Shown here piece after piece: positions 6,992-15,423 of a stretch of DNA of 26,625 nucleotides. The stretch lies in NCBI GenBank assembly GCA_020860885.1, contig JAJBTS010000148.1:1-26625 (forward strand), read 5' to 3'. The DNA is from Bacteroidales bacterium (lineage in GTDB: Bacteria; Bacteroidota; Bacteroidia; Bacteroidales; Azobacteroidaceae). The translations under genes were made by a program, and so were the position numbers. Within the stretch, counting starts at the first letter, position 1. Each line of letters opens with the position of its first letter. The notes under the pieces were generated by a model, which was not told the DNA's origin, made no database searches, and saw nothing but the letters and a program-made list of their open reading frames with translations.

Positions 6992-9052
6992 TTATTCTAC
7001 TTTGAATTCCATTTTATTTTTATCCGTAATTTCATACAAATTCTTACCTGCAGGAACCGGAGGTTTAGGTAAGTTCATTGCAGCTATTGCAGCTTTCGTA
7101 GCAGCAGCTCCAGCTTCCGTAACAGTAACTGTTGCTTCGGCATAATCTTCAATTACAGCGGAAAACGGTGTATAGAAACCCCAATCCTGAAAGAATTCCG
7201 TGAAATCGTATCCTGAAATTTCGCATACCATTTTAGTAAAATCCAATTGATACTGTCCGTCTAGAGAGTTTCCGTTTGTTCCGGCTGTTAAATTAGGTGT
7301 TGTACGAACCCTTTCATAAATGTCTTTATAGAAATCGTCCTGACCCAATACATCGTGTATATAAAGTTTCAATTGCCAGAAAGGAACCAATTTACAGAAT
7401 ACATCTCCTTCTGGATCGTTATGAGGCTTTCCTGCTTTGATAATCGTCTCTATAGCCTTATTGTAACGATTGCCATAACCATCTATGAATTCATCATTCA
7501 GGCGGGAAGGCTGTCCCCAGGCAGTAGTTATATATTGTGAATGAATGTTGTTGGTAACCTCTGTCATTCCCAGCCATTTTAATCCCGGACGAGTCTGGTT
7601 GCAATGTCCTACCTCATGGGCAGGCCCCCAGGCAACACCTCCATCCCAACTATTAGTAAACTCTGCGGACATCAATTTATCATAATCCAGAATAGAATTC
7701 TGTGTTCCGTACTGATAACCTGTAAAGTAATCGGTAGCATACATGAAATCCTTCTCTCCGTATACAACCTGGAAATGCATACGTGTAGGGAAAACCTTAT
7801 TGTATTTAAATAATCCCATAAAGTCCATCTCCATACGCACCAGTTCATCGTAGGCTTTCAGTAATTCCAATCCTTTTTTCTTGGTATAACTGCGGAATGC
7901 GCTTGTTTCAAAATTCAGTAAACAATATTTTCCTTTCATATCGAAATGACTGAATGGGGCATTTGCAATCAATTTTTCCCAATCTTCCGCAGTGTGTTTT
8001 TCAATATCAAAATAGCCATTCACACCTCCCGAAAGAAAGTTTATTTTCACAGGCTTTTCTGTTCCCGTTGGGGTATAAAACATCACATATACCAATCCAT
8101 CATGGGGAGCCACTATCTTATTTATACCTTCTTCCACATAAATACTTGTTCCGTTGTTCCTGTCATCCGTTGTTTGAATAAATATAGTAGGATAATTAAC
8201 TTTATCTATTTCCGGAACCAAAACGATCAGATTTTCTCCTTTCGTCACATAAATCCCGGTAGGATTGTCTCTCTTTCCATACTTATTCGTTTTATTAATA
8301 GCAGAAGTAATTTCCGGTTGGATATAAGATTCATATTCCTGAATCCGGAATTCATCATCGTACTGTCCATAATAAATATCTTCGGCCAGTTTCCTGAATA
8401 TTTCCGGTTGAATAGCCTTGATATCATCAATGGTAACTCCCGGTTTTATCTCAGAGCATGATCCATCTGTGAAAATATCCTTGTAATTAAATGCCTGTGG
8501 ATTTCTTTTATAGAATTCCATTTCCGCACAACTGGCAAAACCGTTTCCATCTCCGGCTCCGGATTTTACACTAAACTTAATATATTCTACATTTTTCAAC
8601 GTTTCAGAAAACTGAACACCCGAAGCATCGTTAGAACCTTTAAAATCATAGCTTCCGTATTTAACTTCTTCTGCAGCACCCCTTAATTTATAAAAGACAT
8701 CTACTTCTTTAAAGTTACCATTTAATCCTGATGATCTGGGGCGGTAAACCAGGTAATCAATATCCTGATTTTCAGGAAATGCGTATTGCAAAGTGACTGG
8801 GAAAGTGGTTGCACCCCAGGAAGAATGATATATGGTAGACATGTTATCGTCGAAAGACTTTGCTATTTCTTCTCCCGATTGATAAGAAGATGCAAACGTT
8901 CCGTTTGCCTGTGGCTTAATTTTAATATTACCGGGTATTTCTTCCGTAAGAGAAGAAATGGTAGGCACAGCCGTCAGAAACTTTTCCTGTGCATTCAATG
9001 AAAAGACACACGACAGTAAAAGTGCACTTAATAATATATGTATTTTTTTCAT
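6992..9052 (-). CDS. Secreted M60-family metallopeptidase with N-terminal F5/8 type C (discoidin-like) domain
   Basis: A 686-aa zinc endopeptidase of the M60 (enhancin/mucin-degrading) family. The signature HExxHx(8,28)E is met by HEVGH at 479-483 with Glu498 after 14 residues; His479 and His483 should bind zinc and Glu480 catalyse. Residues 1-21 form a signal peptide ending SLNA. Residues about 40-182 look like a discoidin/F5-8C sugar-binding domain, about 250-345 an M60 N-terminal beta domain, and about 345-640 the catalytic region. A Cys15 inside the signal lacks a good lipobox, so I read it as a soluble or surface protein rather than a lipoprotein. Bacteroidetes M60 enzymes such as BT4244 act on O-glycosylated mucin-type proteins. 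It starts 18 nt after the lectin-like gene, so the two are co-transcribed. It lacks the sorting-type tail of its partner. Confidence 0.88.
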   Translation of the reverse strand: MKKIHILLSALLLSCVFSLNAQEKFLTAVPTISSLTEEIPGNIKIKPQANGTFASSYQSGEEIAKSFDDNMSTIYHSSWGATTFPVTLQYAFPENQDIDYLVYRPRSSGLNGNFKEVDVFYKLRGAAEEVKYGSYDFKGSNDASGVQFSETLKNVEYIKFSVKSGAGDGNGFASCAEMEFYKRNPQAFNYKDIFTDGSCSEIKPGVTIDDIKAIQPEIFRKLAEDIYYGQYDDEFRIQEYESYIQPEITSAINKTNKYGKRDNPTGIYVTKGENLIVLVPEIDKVNYPTIFIQTTDDRNNGTSIYVEEGINKIVAPHDGLVYVMFYTPTGTEKPVKINFLSGGVNGYFDIEKHTAEDWEKLIANAPFSHFDMKGKYCLLNFETSAFRSYTKKKGLELLKAYDELVRMEMDFMGLFKYNKVFPTRMHFQVVYGEKDFMYATDYFTGYQYGTQNSILDYDKLMSAEFTNSWDGGVAWGPAHEVGHCNQTRPGLKWLGMTEVTNNIHSQYITTAWGQPSRLNDEFIDGYGNRYNKAIETIIKAGKPHNDPEGDVFCKLVPFWQLKLYIHDVLGQDDFYKDIYERVRTTPNLTAGTNGNSLDGQYQLDFTKMVCEISGYDFTEFFQDWGFYTPFSAVIEDYAEATVTVTEAGAAATKAAIAAMNLPKPPVPAGKNLYEITDKNKMEFKVE

Positions 9053-9070
9053 GATTCTATATTGCTTACG

Positions 9071-10288
9071 TTATTTAACTATTACTTTGCGAGCTTCTCC
9101 ATTTATTACTACCAAATAAATTCCTGTAGGCAATGCAACATTTTTTCCCACTTGAGAACCATAGATATTCCATACAGTATAATCGTCAGTACCGAAAACG
9201 ATGATGCGTTTTTCTTCTGAAGTTACTCTGATTTCTTCGTTGATCACCGGATTAGTTATACCCACTTCACCTTCTGCCCATTCAAAAGTCCACGCGAAAC
9301 CTGTATTTTCACTTCTTCCTGCAAGATATGTTTCGGATTTCGTATCAGACGATGCGGCATTCAGATATCTCACGGCAGTTCCGTCTTTTCCGCGCAATTC
9401 AAACTGTTCCTTATTAATCGAAATAAATTGCCATCCATAACCTTCCTGCATATCGGTTGTATTTTGTACGTAAAAATATTTATCTAAGATAATTTCAGTT
9501 GAAATTATTTCGCGCGTAGCTTTATTCTGGATGTAATAATGTAGATTTTCTTCATCTTCTGTAACTTTAACAAATTTCCAATATTGATTAGGATTTGAAG
9601 CTTCTTTTGCGGCCAAATTAAACTTAATATACGGATCGGTAGGGTTAGCAATGGCTGTTACGCACTGATTTTCCATTCCCGGCTTAGCCGATTTAATAAA
9701 ATACCAAACCTCTTTATCATTGCTTTCGACAGGGAGAGAGTTATTAAAAGTTATAAACTGAAATTGAGCATTTAAGTCCGAATTTTTACTTGCAGCATCA
9801 AACATGATAATATAGTTGCGCCGGGAAGTAGAAATTCCCTGATATGCCAATATATTTCCGGCTGTTCCTTCTGCCGGTTCGGTTAGCATACGCATATTAT
9901 AATTGTTTCCATTTCTCTGAAAACGCCAGTTTGTAGAAGGAGAGTCATTCAATATTGCCACACGAAGTCTTAAAGAACTATCGTATTCCACATCTAATTT
10001 CTTTCCGGTAGCTTTATTTACAATCATTATGGAAGTACTTGTTACCTTTTCAAGCCTCCAAAGCTGTTTGTCAATAGAAGTCCGGTCTAAACCCGTATAC
10101 ATAGGACGACCGTAAACCCTGCCTTCTTCTGCAGTGAATACCCTATCCATCCGGTCGGTTGTTCCTATAACCTGAATATACTGCCATACAGGATTCTCGG
10201 CAGTACTATAAACAGGAGCCTGAGCATATATCTTCATCCCGAAGATAATACTCAAAATTAATACTACTAAAGTTTTTTTTGTTTTCAT
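9071..10288 (-). CDS. Secreted protein with two ricin-type trefoil-like regions and a C-terminal sorting-like domain
   Basis: 405 aa. Residues 1-22 are a signal peptide (ends KIYA). Two similar halves, about 32-180 and 192-338, each begin with a 'VWQYIQ' or 'VWYFIK' strand and contain repeated W-R/K-F and 'NKATGKKLD' / 'NKATREIIS' turns, typical of ricin B-like beta-trefoil modules that bind sugars. After a short linker, residues 351-405 resemble a type IX secretion (Por) type A sorting domain: IRVTSEEKRIIV, then YTVWNIYGSQV, LPTGIYLVVING and a basic end RKVIVK. No catalytic motif is visible, so the likely role is glycan binding for the co-transcribed M60 peptidase. The fold assignment rests on pattern, not alignment. 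A 76-nt spacer with a hairpin separates it from the SusD gene upstream. Confidence 0.7.
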   Translation of the reverse strand: MKTKKTLVVLILSIIFGMKIYAQAPVYSTAENPVWQYIQVIGTTDRMDRVFTAEEGRVYGRPMYTGLDRTSIDKQLWRLEKVTSTSIMIVNKATGKKLDVEYDSSLRLRVAILNDSPSTNWRFQRNGNNYNMRMLTEPAEGTAGNILAYQGISTSRRNYIIMFDAASKNSDLNAQFQFITFNNSLPVESNDKEVWYFIKSAKPGMENQCVTAIANPTDPYIKFNLAAKEASNPNQYWKFVKVTEDEENLHYYIQNKATREIISTEIILDKYFYVQNTTDMQEGYGWQFISINKEQFELRGKDGTAVRYLNAASSDTKSETYLAGRSENTGFAWTFEWAEGEVGITNPVINEEIRVTSEEKRIIVFGTDDYTVWNIYGSQVGKNVALPTGIYLVVINGEARKVIVK

Positions 10289-10307
10289 GATTTATGATTT
10301 AAGAACA

Positions 10308-10340
10308 AAAGATCAAGTGTATTTTATACACTTGATCTTT
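10308..10340 (-). terminator. Perfect 15-bp hairpin after the second SusD gene
   Basis: AAAGATCAAGTGTAT (10308-10322) and ATACACTTGATCTTT (10326-10340) are perfectly complementary around a TTT loop. It lies 24 nt after the SusD stop in the direction of transcription, and is followed on the - strand by a T-rich TTTTGTTCTT stretch. It looks like an intrinsic terminator or attenuator, or an RNA-processing/stability hairpin. The lectin start follows 19 nt later and no Bacteroidota TAnnTTTG promoter is visible in the 76-nt gap. The lectin and peptidase genes may therefore depend on partial read-through. Confidence 0.7.
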
Positions 10341-10364
10341 ATATAATAATCAGATTTATTGTTT

Positions 10365-12119
10365 TTATTCTTCTTCGGGTATCTCCGGATTTTCCGGTTC
10401 TGTTTGTTCTTCAATGAATTTATAAGGTATATACCAATTTTTCTCGTCTTGCAGTTTATCCCCTGCCGCCGGATTTTTTTGTCTAACCAATTTAGACAGT
10501 ATATTTACACCCTCTCCCACTTCATTACCTCTACGTTTAGCAAAACGCATCAGGTCATGGAAACGGTTACCTTCAAACGCTGTTTCCAAAGCGAGTTCTT
10601 CTATAATCAGTTTCTCAACATAATCCATTTTCTCAAGAGTTGTTTCCAGAGTTGCAGGGATATCATACAAAGTATCTTGTTCTGCACTACCGGAACCTCT
10701 CCTATGTACGCCCATGACTGAAGAATTCGGAAGTTGGTAAGAAAAGTCCAGATAAGCAGGACGAGCTCCCGTACCTAATTCTTCCGGATCCACATAATCC
10801 TGAAGGATTTGTTCTGATAACCCGCGTTTTAACACCATCATTGCCACTGTGGGTTTTCCTGCACGGTTTACTGCTTCCGCATAACGCAACCATAAAGTCG
10901 CATTCCTGTAAAGGAAAGCACAATTGTTATCTCCATATTTTGTTATTACCGGAATAGTATCTCCTGCCAGTGTATAATAATACGAATAAGAATTACTTCC
11001 ACAGGCATTCGTATAGATTCTTGAGAGATTTCCTCTTAAATCTCCCTGAAGATAATACAGGCTTCTGTCATTGTCGTTCCAATAAGCATTTCTGGATGAG
11101 GTCCAGTTATTCATTGCAACTTCAGATGGAGCTAATTCATAGGTAGCCCTTGAATTGGAAATAGCCAATGAATAATTCGTCAGGAATTGAATATTCATGG
11201 TAGTAGCATTCAATCCTGCAACATCCGAGATTACACTATATACCTGTCCGGTTAAATTACTAAACATATTTGAATAAGCACAATTAGCAGATGCATTTTC
11301 AGTAATCGCCGGATTCTGATCCCAGTTTGCCGAATACATAGACAAACTGTAAGACATCGTCGGATCAGGTGTCACTTCACCGGAAAATAATTTATGGTAA
11401 TGAGTAGCAGCATTCACATAATCTCCTTTCCATAAATACAGATCTCCTAATAAATAAGAAATAGGAATTAATAAATTGCTGACTTCGTATCCATTGATTC
11501 TACTTGTAATAGTATAATCAGGATATTGTAAATATTCGTAGGGAGTCAGATCTTTGATCAATCTATCCGCCAATCCGTAAATATCCACTACGGGATACTC
11601 CCTGTTCATATCCTCTAAAGTCAGAATAGGAGTTTCGATGTATGGAGCTTTTCCATAATTCAATACCAGCTGCATATATGTCCAGGCTCTTATTGCTTTA
11701 ATAGCAGCATACTCCATCAACATTACATCTTTACCACCTATCATAATTGAAGTGTCGACCTTACTTATATAGTAATTACAATTATTAATAACTGAGAAAT
11801 ATTCCTTAGATGAATAATAAGGGTTTTCACTGTTCGAATAATCGATATTATTTATTTCCAACAGATCACTTGTTGAAGTTTCCGTAACATCCATAAGGTC
11901 TGCTCTTAGCTCACCCAATACTATATATCGATCGCCGAGAGCTCTCATCTGGTTCAATATACCCAACATGGTATACAAGGTATCATTAGCCGAGCCCAGA
12001 TCATTATCTTCTGTTAAAACATACCGGTCTGTATCAGTATCTAACATATCGCTACAAGCCGAGAATAAAACTCCACAAGCAATAAGTACCGATCCTATTA
12101 TTTTAGTTATTTTTTTCAT
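10365..12119 (-). CDS. SusD/RagB family surface nutrient-binding lipoprotein (second pair)
   Basis: 584 aa, standard length for SusD-like lipoproteins that cap a SusC barrel and bind the imported glycan or peptide. The lipobox LFSAC places the lipid-modified Cys at 22, followed by SDMLDTD; acidic residues after the Cys are the known signal for outward display in Bacteroidota. The N-terminal half carries the helical TPR-like region (AAIKAIRAWTYMQLVLNYGKAPY), and the C-terminal RagB signature EELALETAFEGNRFHDLMRFAKR lies around residues 505-530. The tail is Glu/Pro-rich (ends NPEIPEEE). It follows the SusC stop by 30 nt, the usual SusC-SusD order. Ligand unknown; it is diverged from the other SusD here, so the two pairs need not share a substrate. 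Confidence 0.93.
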   Translation of the reverse strand: MKKITKIIGSVLIACGVLFSACSDMLDTDTDRYVLTEDNDLGSANDTLYTMLGILNQMRALGDRYIVLGELRADLMDVTETSTSDLLEINNIDYSNSENPYYSSKEYFSVINNCNYYISKVDTSIMIGGKDVMLMEYAAIKAIRAWTYMQLVLNYGKAPYIETPILTLEDMNREYPVVDIYGLADRLIKDLTPYEYLQYPDYTITSRINGYEVSNLLIPISYLLGDLYLWKGDYVNAATHYHKLFSGEVTPDPTMSYSLSMYSANWDQNPAITENASANCAYSNMFSNLTGQVYSVISDVAGLNATTMNIQFLTNYSLAISNSRATYELAPSEVAMNNWTSSRNAYWNDNDRSLYYLQGDLRGNLSRIYTNACGSNSYSYYYTLAGDTIPVITKYGDNNCAFLYRNATLWLRYAEAVNRAGKPTVAMMVLKRGLSEQILQDYVDPEELGTGARPAYLDFSYQLPNSSVMGVHRRGSGSAEQDTLYDIPATLETTLEKMDYVEKLIIEELALETAFEGNRFHDLMRFAKRRGNEVGEGVNILSKLVRQKNPAAGDKLQDEKNWYIPYKFIEEQTEPENPEIPEEE

Positions 12120-12149
12120 ACATGAATTTTTTGAAAATGAGAAAAATGA

Positions 12150-15100
12150 TTATAAGTTTATTTTTACTCCTACATGATAACTTCTACCTTGTGGAGTTAA
12201 ACCATTGTCAATACCTTGTAATAACACTGAATTGTTCATAGAAAATTCGGGATCGCTTCCGAGGTATTTAGTCCATGTCCATAAATTATTTGCAGAAGCC
12301 CATACGGTTATTCCTTGCAAGAAAGAAAGTCTGAATGGTATATCATACGATAAAGTCAGTGTTTTCAATCTTAAGTAAGAGCCATCTTCAATCCATCTGT
12401 CAGAGAAGACGTTGTTACCCATAGGATCTCCGTATACTGCTCTTGGAATAGAAGTTTCCTGTCCTGGAGTAGTCCATCTGTTTACAAGAGCTGTGGTCTG
12501 GTTGTAGAATGTAGAACCGCTTTCCAGTTGGGATCTTAAATAGTTATAAACATCATTACCATAAGAATATGTAAATAAAACATCTAAAGTAAAATGTTTG
12601 TATTTGAATTTACTTGCAATATTTCCGTAGAAATCAGGATTAGGATCACCAATAATTTGTTTATCGGAATCGTTTATCTTACCGTCATTATTCTTATCAA
12701 TAAATCTCACATCTCCACCGCCATAAGCTACACCATTAGCATTCACCAATGCGCGATAAGTTTCGCTTTGAGGATCGTAGTGTGCTCTTGAAGCCTCTTC
12801 AGTTGATTTATAAACACCATTTGTTTTATATCCATAGAATACTCCTAATGGTTGTCCTACTTCTGTTCTGATAGTACCATTTCCAGGAATTTCAGTTTCG
12901 TAACCTCCTGTAGGAAGAGACACAATCTCATTTTTATAATGTCCCATCGTAACTCCTAATTCCCATTGGAAATCTCTTAAATTAAGGATCTTACCATTTA
13001 CGCCTAATTCATAACCATTATTTTTCAATTCACCTTCGTTGCCCCAATAAAATTCAAATCCGGTAATATTCTTCAAGGGTTTTAACGTTAAAAGATTATC
13101 TGTTTTACTGCCGTATACATCAAAAGTAATACCCAATCTTTCATTGAACAAATGCGTATCTATACCTACATTCCATTTTTTTGTTGTTTCCCATTGAATG
13201 GTTTCATTTTGAATGTTACCCAATACCAATCCGATAGCATTCTGATAATATGTAGCAGACTTGAAGTAAGAACGTGCAGCATAAGTATCAATATCATCAT
13301 TACCGGTTATAGAATAGCTGGCTCTTAATTTCAGTAAGTTAACCGGAGTTACATTTTTCATGAATTCTTCGGAAGAAATCACCCATGCACCTGCAGCAGA
13401 CGGGAATATTCCCCATCTTGTTCCGAACATACTTACCCCATCTTTCGCTTCTTTACCAAAACGTGAAGAAGCATCTGCTGATGCAGTTAATGAAAGAATG
13501 TATTTATTTCTGTAATCATAAATTGCATTAGCATACCAACTCATGGATTTCCATCTGTCATCCGTACCGGTAACTGATTTATTCATAAGGTCACTGATAA
13601 GTACCTTAACATTGTCATTACCTGTATTGTATCCTTTAGGAAGCATAGAATTGTAAGAATCGGATGAAAATCTGAATCCGCCCAATAAAGATAACTGATG
13701 ACCTCCTTCAAACTCCAGTTTCCAATCCAAACGAGTATCGCTATATACTGAATTCTGTCTTTGAGTCATGTCACGAACTTCATTATAGGGTTGTGCCACT
13801 CCATTAATAATCAGAGGCGCGATACCTGCTTTAGGAATAAAGAAAGACTCTTTCATACGGCTCATGGTATAACCAAATATAGTACCGAATCTAATATTAT
13901 TTGTAAATTGGTAATAAGGGTTAACACGCATATTGAAGGTTGTTCTGGCAGCAGTACCCATTGCTTCTTCTACGATCGAAACCGGATTAGAAACGGCGTT
14001 TGCCGAAGTTGGGTCTAACGTATCGTGAAAAGATAATTTTGGAGAAAACTGATCTGAATTATTTACATATCTGTGGGATGCTAAAATAGGAGCTTTAATC
14101 AAGCTGATAAAACCCGGAGCTGTTTTGGAATCAACACCATCATCACTCAGGTTACGTGTAATCCTGGCAATAGAAATATCCACATTTGTATACATTTTTG
14201 AAAACATCCGGATGTCGGCATTGAAACGGGCATTAAATCTTTCCATATCCGTATCTTCCACAGTACCTTCCGTTTTCACATAACCCATAGACAAGTTATA
14301 CAAAGCAACTTCATCACCACCACTTACCGATAAACCGATATTTTGATAGAGTCCATCCCTGTAAACCTCGTCTGTCCATTTCGTATTATTTTGGTAATCC
14401 CTGTAATTTACGATATCCGGATCTAAAAAAGGAAATAACTGATTGGTAAGCTGAGATTGGAACTGATTCGATTCATTAACCTGAAGCCATCCCTGAGCCT
14501 GATTAGACGCATAAATTCTATATTGATCCGCATTCATCATTTTGGGGAATGAAGGCTTTTGATTTAATCCTATAGAAAGATCCGCCGTAATCCGGGTTGT
14601 CATATCCCGTCCGCGTTTGGTAGTAATAAGAATAACGCCATTAGCCGCCTTACTTCCGTAAATTGAATTTCCATCTTTGATTACGGTTACATCTTCGATA
14701 TCATTTACGTCTATCGATTCAAAAGGATTGGCAAAGTAACCCTGATGTATAGACGTACTGTTCAACTGGTGATTCCAGATTACTCCATCAATAACAAACA
14801 AAGGTTGAGCATTTGCATTTAAGGAGTTTAATCCTCTGATAAACATAGCAGCTCCCATTCCCGGAACTCCTGAACGGGTAATTGTTCTTACATCAGCACC
14901 TAACTTAGACTGAATTTCCGTATCAATAGTTATAGCAGTTGATTTATCAAAATCGGTAGCAATATCCACGGGATTGACAGTAATAGTTCTTCTTTTTTTC
15001 TGACCGGGTAATAGTTCCAAAGTCTCGTATCCTGTTGTAAATACACCGGAATATAATTCAGCATCTACCGTTTGTCTTCCTTGCAAAGGAACTTCACGCA

Positions 15101-15401
15101 AAGCATGGTCAGGGGCTGTTATGATCAATACTTCGGATGTTGAAGGAACTTTTATTTTATAATTACCATTCTCGTCAGTTAAAACAGACAACGCTGTTTC
15201 TGCGACAGCTACCCGGGCGCCATTAATAGGAGTTTTTGTTGCAGCATCCAAAATTACTCCTGTCACTTCCATTCCACTCTGAACGCCCTGTGCACTCAAG
15301 CTTAACCCGGAAAAAAGCATACCAATGGCTACAACAATGCTAAACATGTGTTGTATTGATAAGTGATACTTGATTGTATTTTTGAAATTATATTTTTTCA
15401 T
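12150..15401 (-). CDS. SusC/RagA family TonB-dependent outer-membrane transporter (second pair)
   Basis: 1083 aa. A long signal peptide ends SLSAQ near residue 38. Residues about 47-117 are a carboxypeptidase-regulatory-like beta domain (GVILDAATKTPINGARV; TDENGNYKI). The plug, about 155-265, shows FIRGLNSLNANAQPLFVIDG and VIKDGNSIYGSKAANGVILITTKRG, the SusC/RagA plug signature. The rest is the 22-strand barrel, with the family's calcium-loop-like DKNNDGKINDSD and a C-terminus ending in a hydrophobic residue. There is no STN domain before the beta domain, so no direct anti-sigma signalling is expected. Where SusC proteins usually have VVVGYGTQ, this one has GYETLELLPGQKKRR (124-138), a degenerate form. 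It should import, with the adjacent SusD, a ligand across the outer membrane using TonB energy. Confidence 0.95.
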   Translation of the reverse strand: MKKYNFKNTIKYHLSIQHMFSIVVAIGMLFSGLSLSAQGVQSGMEVTGVILDAATKTPINGARVAVAETALSVLTDENGNYKIKVPSTSEVLIITAPDHALREVPLQGRQTVDAELYSGVFTTGYETLELLPGQKKRRTITVNPVDIATDFDKSTAITIDTEIQSKLGADVRTITRSGVPGMGAAMFIRGLNSLNANAQPLFVIDGVIWNHQLNSTSIHQGYFANPFESIDVNDIEDVTVIKDGNSIYGSKAANGVILITTKRGRDMTTRITADLSIGLNQKPSFPKMMNADQYRIYASNQAQGWLQVNESNQFQSQLTNQLFPFLDPDIVNYRDYQNNTKWTDEVYRDGLYQNIGLSVSGGDEVALYNLSMGYVKTEGTVEDTDMERFNARFNADIRMFSKMYTNVDISIARITRNLSDDGVDSKTAPGFISLIKAPILASHRYVNNSDQFSPKLSFHDTLDPTSANAVSNPVSIVEEAMGTAARTTFNMRVNPYYQFTNNIRFGTIFGYTMSRMKESFFIPKAGIAPLIINGVAQPYNEVRDMTQRQNSVYSDTRLDWKLEFEGGHQLSLLGGFRFSSDSYNSMLPKGYNTGNDNVKVLISDLMNKSVTGTDDRWKSMSWYANAIYDYRNKYILSLTASADASSRFGKEAKDGVSMFGTRWGIFPSAAGAWVISSEEFMKNVTPVNLLKLRASYSITGNDDIDTYAARSYFKSATYYQNAIGLVLGNIQNETIQWETTKKWNVGIDTHLFNERLGITFDVYGSKTDNLLTLKPLKNITGFEFYWGNEGELKNNGYELGVNGKILNLRDFQWELGVTMGHYKNEIVSLPTGGYETEIPGNGTIRTEVGQPLGVFYGYKTNGVYKSTEEASRAHYDPQSETYRALVNANGVAYGGGDVRFIDKNNDGKINDSDKQIIGDPNPDFYGNIASKFKYKHFTLDVLFTYSYGNDVYNYLRSQLESGSTFYNQTTALVNRWTTPGQETSIPRAVYGDPMGNNVFSDRWIEDGSYLRLKTLTLSYDIPFRLSFLQGITVWASANNLWTWTKYLGSDPEFSMNNSVLLQGIDNGLTPQGRSYHVGVKINL

Positions 15402-15423
15402 GTGATAATAATAATTTAAAGAG

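Noticed and set aside
7946..8461. 171-codon open frame on the + strand
   Set aside because: Lies wholly antisense to the M60 peptidase gene, has a low-complexity Phe/Ile/Arg-rich composition and no family motif; a shadow of the coding strand.
8980..9052. Lipobox at Cys15 of the M60 peptidase
   Set aside because: The sequence before Cys15 (LLS) is a poor lipobox and the hydrophobic stretch continues to SLNAQ, a better signal peptidase I site.
10359..10721. 120-codon open frame on the + strand, Phe-rich
   Set aside because: Antisense to the conserved RagB signature of the SusD gene; composition is what reverse-reading of that region gives.
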